From NCBI RefSeq assembly GCF_004912275.1, contig NZ_STGY01000066.1:62001-126000 (forward strand): a stretch of 64,000 bases of DNA, in the 5' to 3' direction. The position numbers and the translations under genes are program-made. This document shows, one piece after another, positions 1 through 8,241 of this stretch (position 1 is the first letter of the stretch; the number at the start of each line of letters is the position of its first letter). The notes under the pieces were generated by a model that saw nothing but the letters and a program-made list of their open reading frames with translations, was not told where the DNA came from and searched no databases. The DNA comes from Glycomyces buryatensis. Lineage in GTDB: Bacteria; Actinomycetota; Actinomycetes; Mycobacteriales; Micromonosporaceae.

Positions 1-1224
1 GTCGGCGACCTCGGCGCGTTCCGCTTCCCCCGGATCGCCCCAGCCGGGCCGGACGGCCTGGTAGTCCAGGCCGCCGGCGCCTTGGAGGTAGACCGGCGAC
101 AGCGCCGCGCGGCCCGTGTCCTCGAGCGGGCAGTTCGCTCCGAGGGGCTCGCCCCGGTTGTAGCTGGACAGCGCCCGCTCGGTGGTGATCAGGGCCGCCT
201 CCGGTTCGCGAAGGGCCATGTCGCACATCAGATCGGTGTCCGAGCCGGGAATGGCGAGCCCGGTCTGCGCCACCGAGCTGGCCAGGAGTTTCTCCACCTC
301 GGTGCCGCTGGTCGTCGCGCGTTCGTCATAGAGCGACCGCAATGCGGTCAGGGCGGTGTAGGAGACCGTCGGGTCCGACCTGAGCATTCCCAGCTCATCG
401 CGCAGCTCCCGCGCGAGGTCGCCCAACGGCAGGACCGACCGCTGCTCATCCTCGTATTCGGACTCGAAGACCGGGCCCGGCACGGCCATGACCAGCGGCG
501 TCCATCCGAGCGGCCGCGACGAGTCGGGCTCGATGACCCGGTCGCCGCCCGCGGCGACCATGGCCTGGCCCGCGAGTTCGACCTGGGTCTGGGACTCGGC
601 CACCCACAGGTCGGGCTCGGGTCCGACATCGCGGAGCGGGTCGAAGTCCGCCGGGCCCTCGTCCGAATCGACCGGCGCCCAACCGGCCTCGAAGGCCTTC
701 CACACCTGGGGCCAGGGCGCGGAATAGGTGGTGATATTGGCTCGCCTGCAATCGGAGCCTGTGGTGTCGGAGCCGTTGAAGTCGGCGATGGCCTGCTCGA
801 ACCCGTACGCGCCGTCCTCAGGGACCAGGACGGTGAGTTCAATCGGGTCCTGGCAGTCCGGCGTGCGGTCGACCCAGTGGAAGACCGGCACGGACGCGGC
901 GGTGACGACCAGGATCGGGACGAGCACGGCGGCGATCCGGCGCATCCGCGTCCTGCGGTCGGTGGTCCGCGAGGGCCGGAGCTGGTACAGGAGCCAGCCG
1001 GCGAAGCCGAGGGCGATCACGATCGCCGCGGCGAACGCCGCAGTCCGGACGGCTCCGGTGGCGATCTCGCCGATCGCGGCCAGCGCCGCGCAGAGGAAGC
1101 CGGCCGCGGCGGTGAGGATGCTCAGGGCGCGGTTGCTGACTCCTTGGAGCTCACGCGGACCGGCGGCTTCGGGGGCAGCGGGCGATGCGGGTGGCTCGGG
1201 TTCCTCGGGCGCGTCGGTGGACAA
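1..1224 (-). CDS. Membrane-anchored solute-binding-like protein, C-terminus cut by window edge
   Basis: The frame is open on the minus strand from a TTG at 1224 to the window edge, so about 408 residues are visible and the C-terminus is missing. The start is chosen for GGAGG five bases upstream; an in-frame ATG at 1275 lacks a ribosome site. An acidic proline/alanine-rich N-terminus is followed by three hydrophobic helices (about residues 34-52, 58-80 and 96-115). A large extracytoplasmic part follows, with phrases such as LTVLVPEDGAYGFEQAI and PDLWVAESQTQVELAG typical of periplasmic-binding-protein folds. Actinobacteria have binding-domain plus VWA proteins of this style, but a VWA domain would lie outside the window and is not seen. 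Function unknown. Confidence 0.6.
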   Translation of the reverse strand, partial: MSTDAPEEPEPPASPAAPEAAGPRELQGVSNRALSILTAAAGFLCAALAAIGEIATGAVRTAAFAAAIVIALGFAGWLLYQLRPSRTTDRRTRMRRIAAVLVPILVVTAASVPVFHWVDRTPDCQDPIELTVLVPEDGAYGFEQAIADFNGSDTTGSDCRRANITTYSAPWPQVWKAFEAGWAPVDSDEGPADFDPLRDVGPEPDLWVAESQTQVELAGQAMVAAGGDRVIEPDSSRPLGWTPLVMAVPGPVFESEYEDEQRSVLPLGDLARELRDELGMLRSDPTVSYTALTALRSLYDERATTSGTEVEKLLASSVAQTGLAIPGSDTDLMCDMALREPEAALITTERALSSYNRGEPLGANCPLEDTGRAALSPVYLQGAGGLDYQAVRPGWGDPGEAERAEVAD

Positions 1225-1346
1225 TGGTGCCTCCGAACAGGGGTGGCGGCGGTGCCGTTCGAATCGTCGGGACATCGAACGAATTCATTATGCCGCAAGT
1301 CGGCCCGCGCCGGGTCCGTCCATTTCGGTCTATCGGGGCGGAATGC

Positions 1347-2309
1347 TCAGAGTCCTTGGGTGAGATCGATGTTGTAGTCGAAGACGTCGTAGATGATGAC
1401 CGGCGCCCACGGTGCTTGGTCGAAGGCGGGATTGCCCATGCGGCTCTGCTCGGCCGAGGCCGGGCTCGGTGCCGGCGGCTCGGGGATCGGCGCGGGCGGG
1501 GGAGGAGGCGCCAGGAGGCGGCTTCGCTGGAGCGCCGTCTCCATGGTGGCGGCGCTGAAGGGATTGTGGTCCTTCGCCTCCTGCTCCGAGACGTGGCCCA
1601 GGGCCACCTCGTTGCAGAGCCGGGCGACCTCGGCGAGGTCCCGGGTCTGGGTGCGGGCCCACCAGTAGTCGACGGGGTCGCCGTGGCCTGGGACGACGAT
1701 GGTCGGCTTCCAGCTCAGCAGGTATTCGACGTTCTGCGGCCAGTGGTAGGGAAACGCGGCGTCGTAGTTCGGCGGCGCGCCGTTCTCCAACAGGTCGCCC
1801 GCGAACAGCACGCCCGCGTCAGGGATCTCCACGACCATGTCGTTGTCGCTGTGCGCCAGGCCGACCTGGCGCAGCACCACGGTGCGCCCGCCGAGGTTCA
1901 GGCCGATCGCGCCGCGCACGGCGCAGTTGGGCGGCACCAGGCGGGAGCGCCCGATGCGCCGCGCGGCCTCCTCGCGGCGGTCCCGCCGGTACTTCGCGGC
2001 CCATTTCTTGCGCTGGTCGTCCCCGATGGCGAGGTAGTTGGCCCCATCGGCCACCGCCCAGATCGCCGACTCCCCGAACGCCTGCGTCCCGAACCAGTGG
2101 TCGAAGTGATCGTGCGTGTAGGCGATCTGCCACGGTTTGTCGGTCAGTTCGCGGATCGCGGTGGCGAATTCGAAGCCGTGGTCGGCGTCCACGCCCGTGT
2201 CGATGACCAGGCAGCCGTCGTCGCCGACGACCAGACCCAGCGAGAGGTCCAATTCCTCGCAGCGGCGCACCCACACCCGCTCCGCCACTTCAAGCCACCG
2301 ATCGCCCAT
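1347..2309 (-). CDS. MBL-fold metallo-hydrolase
   Basis: 320-residue metallo-beta-lactamase-fold protein. The zinc-binding signature THDHFDHWFG lies near residues 64-73, after the LVIDTGVDADHG strand that precedes it in this fold. Later metal-ligand regions are recognisable (LAHSDNDMV with FAGDLLENG, and VPGHGDPV). The arrangement resembles stand-alone hydrolases that cleave thioesters, lactones or phosphodiesters, and the quinoprotein-relay-type MBL proteins; substrate unknown. There is no signal peptide, so it is probably cytoplasmic. The proline-rich segment near residues 285-297 is unusual and looks like a linker. It lies 122 bases downstream of the start of the neighbouring membrane protein gene, on the same strand. 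Confidence 0.85.
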   Translation of the reverse strand: MGDRWLEVAERVWVRRCEELDLSLGLVVGDDGCLVIDTGVDADHGFEFATAIRELTDKPWQIAYTHDHFDHWFGTQAFGESAIWAVADGANYLAIGDDQRKKWAAKYRRDRREEAARRIGRSRLVPPNCAVRGAIGLNLGGRTVVLRQVGLAHSDNDMVVEIPDAGVLFAGDLLENGAPPNYDAAFPYHWPQNVEYLLSWKPTIVVPGHGDPVDYWWARTQTRDLAEVARLCNEVALGHVSEQEAKDHNPFSAATMETALQRSRLLAPPPPPAPIPEPPAPSPASAEQSRMGNPAFDQAPWAPVIIYDVFDYNIDLTQGL

Positions 2310-2628
2310 GCCGCAATGGTATGCGGTCGCGGACAGGCTCCTCCGGGAGCGATGGCCCTCGTGGAGAACGGTATATCCTATAGGAAACGGGCCAAAACGG
2401 GGGCGACGGACCTCGCTTCGGGGGAGGGTCGTGTCGACCAGGCGTTCGAGACCTTCTACCGTCGCATGGTGAGTTTCATTCCGGCGCTTAGCAGGCGGGT
2501 ATGTCCCCGTTTGTCAGCCAGATAGGACACAGTTCCATTACGGAATGTGAAACTTATTGAGAATTTGGCTCGTGTAAGTTTCGGGGTGAAATGTCGCCCC
2601 GCCCCGCGTACGAAGGAGTACCTCCCCC
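2310..2628. other. Intergenic region with candidate operators upstream of the ChvE-like gene
   Basis: 319 bases with no convincing gene. It holds the palindromic motif TATATCCTATAGGA at 2372-2385, shared with the DAHP synthase upstream region. It also holds GTTTCATTCC at 2473-2482 and its approximate inverse GGAATGTGAAAC at 2542-2553, and a small dyad TTTCGGGGTGAAA at about 2579-2591. These could bind a regulator of the sugar-binding protein gene that starts at 2629. The local drop in GC content agrees with a promoter region. The assignment is inferred from symmetry only. Confidence 0.4.
2372..2385. promoter_or_regulatory. Candidate operator TATATCCTATAGGA
   Basis: The 14-base string TATATCCTATAGGA contains the perfect dyad TCCTATAGGA. 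The identical 14 bases recur at 49003-49016, upstream of the class II DAHP synthase gene. AT-rich identity of this length in such GC-rich DNA suggests a shared regulator site. No regulator can be assigned. Confidence 0.4.
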
Positions 2629-3738
2629 ATGCACCTCAGTCGCCGCGGCCTGCTGTCTGGATCGGCAGGTGTCGCAGCCGTCTCGCTGGCCGGATGCTCG
2701 GCGGGCGAGGATTCGGTCCAGCTCTCCGGCTTCACCGGGATCGCCATGCCCGCCACCGACTCCGACCGCTGGGTCATCGAGGGCGAGGTGATGGAGCAGC
2801 TGCTCAAGGACAAGGGCTACCAGACGGTCCTGGAATACGCCGAGAACAATGCCGATGACCAGATCGCACAGATCCAGTCGATGGTCGATCAGGGCGCCGA
2901 GTTCCTCATCATCGGCGCCGTCGACAACACCTCGCTCGGCCAAGTCCTGCTCCAGGCCAAGAACCAGGGCGTCTACATCATCGCCTACGACCGCCTGATC
3001 CTGGAAACCCCCGACGTCGACTACTACGCCTCGTTCGACAACAACCAGGTCGGCGTGCTCCAAGCCGAGCACATCATCAAGAAGCTCGACCTGGAGAACC
3101 AGGACGGCCCGTTCAATATCGAGCTGTTCTCCGGCTCCCTGACCGACTCCAACTCCGAGTACTTCTTCCAGGGCGGCCTCGACACCCTGGAGCGCTACAT
3201 CTACGAGGACAAGATCCGGATCCTCTCGGGCCAGACCGAGCAGGACGTCACCGCGACCAAGGACTGGAACGGCGTCGTCGCCATGGATCGCATGACCGAG
3301 CTGCTGGAGACGTACTACGAGGACGACCCCCTCCACGCCGTCCTCTCGCCGTACGACGGCATCAGCCGCGGTATTGTCGCGGCCCTCAAAGAAGGCGGTT
3401 ACAACCCCGGCGCCGACGACTTCCCGATCGTGACCGGCCAGGACGCCGAGGCCCGCTCCGTCAGGGCCATCAAGGAAGGGAACGGTCAGACCCAGACCGT
3501 CTTCAAGGACACCCGCGACCTCGCCGACATCGCTGTTTCGATGGTCGAGGCGATCGTCGCCGGCCGCACCCCCGAGGTCAACGACCTGGGCACCTATGAG
3601 AACGGCTTCAAGCACGTGCCCGCGTACCTGCTCGAACCCGTCAACGTGGACGCGTCCAACTACGTGGAGATCCTGATCGACAGCGAGTACTTGACCGCGG
3701 AGGAGATCGACAACGCCGAAGAAGACCTGGAGTTCTAG
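2629..3738 (+). CDS. ChvE-like sugar ABC transporter substrate-binding lipoprotein (orphan)
   Basis: 369-residue periplasmic-binding protein of the ChvE/multiple-monosaccharide family (PBP type I fold). The N-terminus has a twin-arginine-like SRRGLL stretch and a lipobox LAGC near residues 20-23, so it should be an exported lipoprotein. The pattern of FTGIAMPATDSDRW, an Asn/Asp-rich strand-helix series (IQSMVDQGAEFLIIGAVD, IIAYDRL) and the GQDAEARSVRAIKEG segment is typical of the family. GAAGGAG lies upstream of the ATG. In other bacteria ChvE is encoded with an ATPase (MmsA) and a permease (MmsB); neither is adjacent here. The protein therefore works with a transporter encoded elsewhere or acts as a sensor. 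Ligand unknown, probably an aldose. Confidence 0.9.
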   Translation: MHLSRRGLLSGSAGVAAVSLAGCSAGEDSVQLSGFTGIAMPATDSDRWVIEGEVMEQLLKDKGYQTVLEYAENNADDQIAQIQSMVDQGAEFLIIGAVDNTSLGQVLLQAKNQGVYIIAYDRLILETPDVDYYASFDNNQVGVLQAEHIIKKLDLENQDGPFNIELFSGSLTDSNSEYFFQGGLDTLERYIYEDKIRILSGQTEQDVTATKDWNGVVAMDRMTELLETYYEDDPLHAVLSPYDGISRGIVAALKEGGYNPGADDFPIVTGQDAEARSVRAIKEGNGQTQTVFKDTRDLADIAVSMVEAIVAGRTPEVNDLGTYENGFKHVPAYLLEPVNVDASNYVEILIDSEYLTAEEIDNAEEDLEF

Positions 3739-3818
3739 CCCGCGGAATAAAATCTGAAGCAGCATCCGCCGAGGTGTCGATTCGCCGCCGCCCAGATCGA
3801 CGTATGGGTAGCCAGTCG

Positions 3819-3848
3819 CCTTCACGGCAGTCAGCTTCGCCGTGAAGG
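3819..3848. promoter_or_regulatory. 10-bp hairpin upstream of the YCII/ECF operon
   Basis: CCTTCACGGC (3819-3828) and GCCGTGAAGG (3839-3848) are perfect inverted repeats separated by 10 bases. The hairpin ends 28 bases before the YCII gene start, with no T-run after it. It could be an operator or leader hairpin for the sigma-factor operon, or a weak end point for upstream transcription. Confidence 0.5.
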
Positions 3849-3876
3849 CCGAATACGAACTCGAAGGAGCAAGACC

Positions 3877-4239
3877 ATGCGCTACCTCATCAACGTCGTC
3901 CACGACGGCCCCATCGACCCCGACACCGTCAAACCCGAGACGTTCGAGGCGATGGGCGGCTTCGTCGCCAAGCTCGCCGCCGACGGCATCCTGGTCGACG
4001 CCGCCGGCCTCGAACCCGTCGAACAGGCCACCCGCGTCGACCTGCACGACGGCCAGATCAAACTCCTCGACGGCCCCTTCGCCGAGGCCAAGGAGTGGAT
4101 CGGCGGCTACTTCATCATCCAGGTGCGGGACCAGGACGAGGCCGTCGAGTACGCCCGTCAGTCGGTTGAAATCCACCGCGTGCACGCACCCGGCATGAAC
4201 GTGATCCACGAAGTCCGTCGGATCGTCGACGAAGAATAG
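3877..4239 (+). CDS. YCII/DGPF-domain protein partnered with an ECF sigma factor
   Basis: 120-residue YCII-related protein. The DGPF signature is visible as LLDGPFAEAKEWIGGYFII, and the N-terminus MRYLINVVHDGP is typical. The family has a ferredoxin-like fold, and some members resemble small dehydrochlorinases. In many actinobacteria and proteobacteria, DGPF proteins are encoded beside ECF42-type sigma factors, as here: the sigma factor starts 16 bases downstream in the same direction. It probably senses or modifies something within that regulatory unit; the precise role is unknown for most members. The ATG is preceded by GAAGGAG. Confidence 0.92.
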   Translation: MRYLINVVHDGPIDPDTVKPETFEAMGGFVAKLAADGILVDAAGLEPVEQATRVDLHDGQIKLLDGPFAEAKEWIGGYFIIQVRDQDEAVEYARQSVEIHRVHAPGMNVIHEVRRIVDEE

Positions 4240-4254
4240 AGAGCGGCGGTCTCA

Positions 4255-5532
4255 TTGAGTGGGCCCGACACCGTCCGCAGGACGGTCGACACGGTGTGGC
4301 GGATGGAGTCCGCCAAGATCATCGCCGTGCTCGCCCGGACCGTGAACGACGTCGGGCTCGCCGAAGAACTCGCCTCCGACGCCGCGGTGGCGGCCCTGGA
4401 ACAGTGGCCCGTCGACGGCGTCCCCGACCGGCCCGCCGCCTGGCTCATGGTGACCGGCAAGCGCCGCGCCGTCGACCGAATCCGGCGCGACCAGAACCTC
4501 AAGACCAAGTACCAGCACCTCGCCGGCCGCCTCGAGGCCTCCGGCATGGCCGTGGACCCCATCGCCGAAGCAGAGGCCGAACTCGACGACGACATCGGCG
4601 ACGAACTCCTGCGCGTCATCTTCTGCGCCTGCCACCCCGTCCTGTCGCCCGAGGCCCGCGCCGCCCTCACCCTCAAGGCCGCCGCCGGACTCTCTACCGC
4701 CGAGATCGCCCGCGCCTACCTCACCAGCGAATCCACTGTCGCCCAAAGGATCGTGCGCGCCAAACGCAAACTCGAATCCGCCGGCGTCACCTTCGAAGCC
4801 CCGGGTCAGGGCGAGTTCGCAGTCCGCCTGGACGCCGTCCTCGAAGTCGTCTACCTGATCTTCAACGAGGGCTACACCGCCACCGGCGGACACGACCTGA
4901 TGCGCCCGGAACTGTGCCAGGACGCCCAACGCCTCGCCCAACGACTCACCGCCCTCGTACCCGACCAGCCCGAAGTCCTCGGCCTGGCCGCCCTGCTCGA
5001 CTTCCAGGCCTCCCGCACCCGCACCCGCGTCGACTCCGACGGCGAACTCGTCCCGCTGCCCGAGCAGGATCGGTCCAAATGGGACCGCCTGCTCATCCGC
5101 CGCGGCCTCGCCGCCCTGCACCAGGCCAGCGCCTGGGGCGACGACGCCGGGCCCTACCGGCTCCAGGCCGCCATCGCCGCCTGCCACGCCCGCGCCGCCC
5201 GGCCCGGCGAGACCGACTGGGTCCGCATCGCCGGGCTCTACTCGCGGCTGCTGAACGTCCAGCCCTCCCCGGTCGTCGCCCTCAACCGCGCCGTCGCCTT
5301 TGGAGAGGCCTTCGGCCCCCAGTCCGGATTGGACCGCGTGGACGAGATCGCCGACCTGCCCGCCCTGGCCGGCTACCATCTGGTGCCGGCAGTGCGGGGC
5401 GAGATGCTCGAACGCTTGGGGCACAAGGAGAGTGCGCTGGCCGAGTTCGAACGGGCGGCTTCCCTGGCCTACAATGAACGCGAGCGGGCGAGGCTGACGC
5501 AGCGCGCCGCGGACCTCAGGAACACCATCTGA
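4255..5532 (+). CDS. ECF42-type RNA polymerase sigma factor with C-terminal extension
   Basis: 425-residue sigma-70-family protein. Region 2 covers about residues 10-80 (VWRMESAKIIAVLARTV to RRAVDRIRRDQNL). Region 4 lies near residues 125-175, with LTLKAAAGLSTAEIARAYL followed by STVAQRIVRAKRKL as the helix-turn-helix. A long helical, TPR-like C-terminal extension follows (VVYLIFNEGYTA ... AVALNRAVAFGEA ... ERAASLAYNERERARL), diagnostic of the ECF42 group. Such factors have no classical anti-sigma partner and are encoded with DGPF/YCII proteins, matching the upstream gene. The start is a TTG 16 bases after the YCII stop. The extension probably controls activity (inference). Confidence 0.93.
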   Translation: MSGPDTVRRTVDTVWRMESAKIIAVLARTVNDVGLAEELASDAAVAALEQWPVDGVPDRPAAWLMVTGKRRAVDRIRRDQNLKTKYQHLAGRLEASGMAVDPIAEAEAELDDDIGDELLRVIFCACHPVLSPEARAALTLKAAAGLSTAEIARAYLTSESTVAQRIVRAKRKLESAGVTFEAPGQGEFAVRLDAVLEVVYLIFNEGYTATGGHDLMRPELCQDAQRLAQRLTALVPDQPEVLGLAALLDFQASRTRTRVDSDGELVPLPEQDRSKWDRLLIRRGLAALHQASAWGDDAGPYRLQAAIAACHARAARPGETDWVRIAGLYSRLLNVQPSPVVALNRAVAFGEAFGPQSGLDRVDEIADLPALAGYHLVPAVRGEMLERLGHKESALAEFERAASLAYNERERARLTQRAADLRNTI

Positions 5533-5702
5533 TTCCTTGCGCCCCAGCAAATCGTGGGAGCGCTTGTTACCGGATTGTGATGCGACCTTTTCTCGCATTG
5601 CGACGTGTCTCATGAGTACGGCTCCGAGTCGACTGGCATTCGTGCCCGCGGCCGCCGGAGCCCATACCCCACTTCTGAAGATTCATCCCCCCAAGGAGCA
5701 AT

Positions 5703-6803
5703 ATGAACTCCACCCTGAAACGGGTGCTCGGAGTGACCGGCAGCGTCGCGCTCGGCATCGCCGGCGCGCTCACGTTCGCCTCGGCCGCCCAGGCCCACCA
5801 CGTCGAGATCGTCGGCACCGCCACCTGCGCGGACGACGGCTGGACGGTCACCTGGGAGACCACCGACTGGGACTCGCAGAATGTAGGCGCGGGCGTCATC
5901 GAGACGATCACCTCCAACGGTGAGCTCTCGGGCGACATCGTCGAGGGCGCCGAGCTGCCCCACCCCAGCACGGGTGACAAGCTCATCGGTACGCAGGCCC
6001 TCGGCTTCGACGAGACTGTGGCGTCGATCCAGATCGACGCGGTGTGGCCGAACGGGCACACCGGTACCGGGGTCGCCGAATTGCCCCAGCCCGAGGGCGG
6101 CTGCGACGAGCCGGTCGACCCCGCGCCGGTCGTCGATGTCGGCGCCTCCAGCGACTGCTTCGGCCTGGAGATCCTGGTGACGAACCAGGACGCCGAGCGG
6201 ACCGTGGAGATCGGTCTGCAGGACAGCCAGAACGAGTACGGCGACTGGTACTACTACGAAGTCGCGCCCGGCGACACGCTGACGGAGTACTTCGCCAACG
6301 ATCCCGAGCTCGGCGATCTCGCGGTAGCGGTCACCGTCGACGGTGAGGACCACGGCACCTTCGAGTGGGACGGCGGGACCAACTGCGAGTGGGGCTACGT
6401 CACCGACACCTGTGAAGGCTTGGATCTCGAACTGACGATCCCCGAGGACGGCCTCGAGACCACCTACACGTTCAACCCGAGCAACTCCGACGAGGAGACC
6501 GTCGTGACGGTCGCCCCGGGCGGCACCGAGCCGGTCTCCTTCGCCGCCGGTGACGACGAGGAGTTCAGCGTCGACTACATCATCGACGACGGCAAGTCCT
6601 TCTACGAGGACACGCTCACCTGGACCAAGCCCGCCGACTGCGAGGAAGTCCCGACCGAGTCCGAGTCGCCCAGCGCGGCTCCGACCCTGCCGACCACCGG
6701 TAGCTCGATGACCATCATGATCAGCGCTGCCGCGGCCCTCGTGCTCGCGGCCGCCGTCCTGTTCATGATCGCCCGCCGCCGTAAGGCCGCCGGGAACTGG
6801 TAA
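5703..6803 (+). CDS. LPXTG-type cell-wall-anchored surface protein
   Basis: 366-residue exported protein. An N-terminal signal peptide (about residues 1-31, ending ASAAQA) is followed by a short domain around CADDGWTVTWETTDWDSQN. Two similar domains, each beginning with Cys, follow (SDCFGLEILVTNQD and DTCEGLDLELTIPED). The C-terminus has the full sorting signal: LPTTG at about 329-333, a hydrophobic helix and an RRRK tail, so sortase should attach it to peptidoglycan. It is strongly acidic. No sortase gene is present in the window. AAGGAG precedes the ATG. A strong shared terminator follows. The binding partner is unknown; an adhesin or structural surface role is plausible. Confidence 0.88.
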   Translation: MNSTLKRVLGVTGSVALGIAGALTFASAAQAHHVEIVGTATCADDGWTVTWETTDWDSQNVGAGVIETITSNGELSGDIVEGAELPHPSTGDKLIGTQALGFDETVASIQIDAVWPNGHTGTGVAELPQPEGGCDEPVDPAPVVDVGASSDCFGLEILVTNQDAERTVEIGLQDSQNEYGDWYYYEVAPGDTLTEYFANDPELGDLAVAVTVDGEDHGTFEWDGGTNCEWGYVTDTCEGLDLELTIPEDGLETTYTFNPSNSDEETVVTVAPGGTEPVSFAAGDDEEFSVDYIIDDGKSFYEDTLTWTKPADCEEVPTESESPSAAPTLPTTGSSMTIMISAAAALVLAAAVLFMIARRRKAAGNW

Positions 6804-6835
6804 ACCGCTCCGCTAGTCGGAACAGGTAGACCCGA

Positions 6836-6865
6836 GGGGCCGCGCGATCTCGATCGCGCGGCCCC
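6836..6865. terminator. Bidirectional terminator between surface protein and azlD
   Basis: Perfect 13-bp inverted repeat (GGGGCCGCGCGAT and its complement) around a CTCG loop, followed by CCTTTCC. It sits between the converging surface-protein gene and azlD, so it can serve both. Confidence 0.85.
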
Positions 6866-6888
6866 TTTCCCATGCCCGCGTTCGGGTC

Positions 6889-7191
6889 TCAGGAGATCCC
6901 GGCGAGGCGCAGCAGCGCGGTCGTGGCGGCCGCGGCGACGACGATGACGAGGATCGGGGCCCGGCGCCAGGCCAGGAGACCGCCGACGAGCACGCCCGCC
7001 GGGAGTGCCCAGCCCGCGAAGCCGCCGTCGGCGATGAGGGCGCCGGTGATCACCAGTGCCGCGAGCACGACCGTGGCGCCGCGTTTCATCATCGCCTCGG
7101 TGCGTTCGGAGACGTTGATGCGGTTGCGCAGGACGGGGCCGGTGAGGCGGACCAGGAATACCCCGACCGCCAGTGCGAGGACTGCTGTCAT
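6889..7191 (-). CDS. azlD: AzlD-family branched-chain amino acid export subunit
   Basis: 100-residue integral membrane protein with four hydrophobic helices and the AzlD-family N-terminus (MTAVLALAVGVFLVRLTGPVLRNRI). AzlD is the small partner of AzlC; together they form an exporter linked to branched-chain amino acids or their analogues in Bacillus and E. coli (YgaZH). The ATG follows the azlC stop after two bases, so the two are a translationally linked operon. The substrate in this organism is not shown by the sequence. Confidence 0.88.
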   Translation of the reverse strand: MTAVLALAVGVFLVRLTGPVLRNRINVSERTEAMMKRGATVVLAALVITGALIADGGFAGWALPAGVLVGGLLAWRRAPILVIVVAAAATTALLRLAGIS

Positions 7192-7193
7192 GG

Positions 7194-7889
7194 TCACCTC
7201 GCGGTCTCCGTTCCGCCGCGGCGCGGCCAGGTCACCGCGAGGCCGGCGAGCGCCAGTAGGACCGGGATGCCGGTCGGCAGGAACGGGGCGGTGGCGAGGG
7301 CGATGGCCGCGCCGACCAGTGCGGCCAGGAGCGTGCCGCGGTCCTTCAGCGCCGGGACCAGGAGCGCGAGCAGCAGGGCCGGGAAGGCGGCGTCGAGGCC
7401 GAGGACCGCCGGGTCGGCGATGTAGCCGCCGGCCAGGACGCCGATGACGGTGCCGACGTTCCAGGCGATGAAGAGGATGACGCTGGTGGCCCAGAACGCG
7501 GTCTTGGCGCGCCGCCTGTCCTCGCCGGCGGCCAGGGCGAACGCGGTGGACTGGTCGATGAGCATGTGGGTGCCGAGCAGGCGGGTCCACCAGTGCTTCC
7601 AGTACAGGTCGCCCACGGCCAGGCCGTAGGGGATGTGGCGGAGGTGGATGACGATCCCGGCGACGAGTCCGGCGATGACGCCGCCGCCGGCGGTGATCAC
7701 GGCGAGCATCGCGAACTGGGAGGTGGCGGCGAAGGTCAGGAACGACATGGCGACGGGGATCCACCAGGGCAGGCCGGCGGTGGTGGCGAGGGCGCCGAAG
7801 GAGGCGCCGACGATGGCGATGCCGATCGCCATGGCTCCGGCGTCGCGGTAGACGTCCCGGTCGCGGTTGGGCAGGAAGCGGGGAGACAC
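7194..7889 (-). CDS. azlC: AzlC-family branched-chain amino acid exporter large subunit
   Basis: 231-residue membrane protein of the AzlC/YgaZ family. The recognisable core runs from GIAIVGASFGALATTAGLPWWIPVAMSFLTF through SQFAMLAVITAGGG and HIPYGLAVGDLYW, with about seven or more helices. It pairs with AzlD immediately downstream. The start is taken as the GTG at 7889 (VSPRFLPNRDRD); a longer upstream reading runs into unrelated repeat sequence. The first codons and the whole 5' flank lie inside a 101-bp sequence copied again at 11669-11769. This suggests that azlC once lay directly next to glnA and was separated from it by an insertion (inference). Confidence 0.87.
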   Translation of the reverse strand: MSPRFLPNRDRDVYRDAGAMAIGIAIVGASFGALATTAGLPWWIPVAMSFLTFAATSQFAMLAVITAGGGVIAGLVAGIVIHLRHIPYGLAVGDLYWKHWWTRLLGTHMLIDQSTAFALAAGEDRRRAKTAFWATSVILFIAWNVGTVIGVLAGGYIADPAVLGLDAAFPALLLALLVPALKDRGTLLAALVGAAIALATAPFLPTGIPVLLALAGLAVTWPRRGGTETAR

Positions 7890-7956
7890 CGGGCGAGTAT
7901 GCCTGGTGACTAGCCGACCGGCAAGCAAGGGGCGCGGCCGGTGTGAACCAGCCGCG
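7856..7956. repeat. Direct repeat copy A (101 bp) flanking the graspetide-remnant island
   Basis: 97 of 101 bases match copy B at 11669-11769, in the same orientation and without gaps; three mismatches cluster at 7905-7908 and one lies at 7930. The copy includes the azlC start codon, its first codons and the 5' flank. Outside these borders the two copies diverge at once. The distance between copies is 3813 bases. Confidence 0.95.
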
Positions 7957-7960
7957 GGCA

Positions 7961-8000
7961 AAAACAAGGCGCACCCCCCCTCTACAAGGTGGGCGCGCCC
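7961..8000 (-). terminator. Terminator downstream of the DUF397 gene
   Basis: Read on the minus strand, GGCGC at the beginning pairs with GCGCC at the end across a C-rich/G-rich stem with some mismatches. The stem is followed by TTGTTTTTG. It lies 17 bases after the DUF397 stop. Confidence 0.6.
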
Positions 8001-8016
8001 GTGAGCTGGGGGTGTG

Positions 8017-8241
8017 CTAGTCGATCTCGCCGGACTTGATTCCGGAAAGCAAACCCGTGAAGTCGCCTGTGGGCAAATCGAAAATCGGGGAGGAGTCTCC
8101 AAGCTTCGTATCCGCGATACCAAAACCTCCACCTTCGTAGAGGACCTCAACGCATTCACCGCTGGTGCCGCCGTTGCTCCTGCTGCTCTTGCGGCGCTGC
8201 GCGCGAGCCCACTTGTCTTGGTTGCAGGCCCTTTGAGTCAT
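8017..8241 (-). CDS. DUF397-domain protein
   Basis: 74-residue DUF397 protein, recognisable from RKSSRSNGGTSGECVEV in the N-terminal half followed by GIADTKLGDSSPIFDLP and a C-terminal amphipathic stretch. In actinomycetes these small proteins are very often encoded directly downstream of an XRE/DUF5753 regulator, with which they are thought to form a regulatory pair affecting development or antibiotic genes. The ATG overlaps the stop of the upstream XRE gene by 4 bases, so the pair was translationally coupled. Since the XRE gene has lost its 5' end, this gene may no longer be expressed from its original promoter. Confidence 0.88.
   Translation of the reverse strand: MTQRACNQDKWARAQRRKSSRSNGGTSGECVEVLYEGGGFGIADTKLGDSSPIFDLPTGDFTGLLSGIKSGEID

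Noticed and set aside
82-1377. 431-codon plus-strand frame at the window start
   Set aside because: The opposite strand has a coherent membrane-plus-binding-domain protein with a good ribosome site; the plus-strand translation is Arg/Gly-rich shadow.
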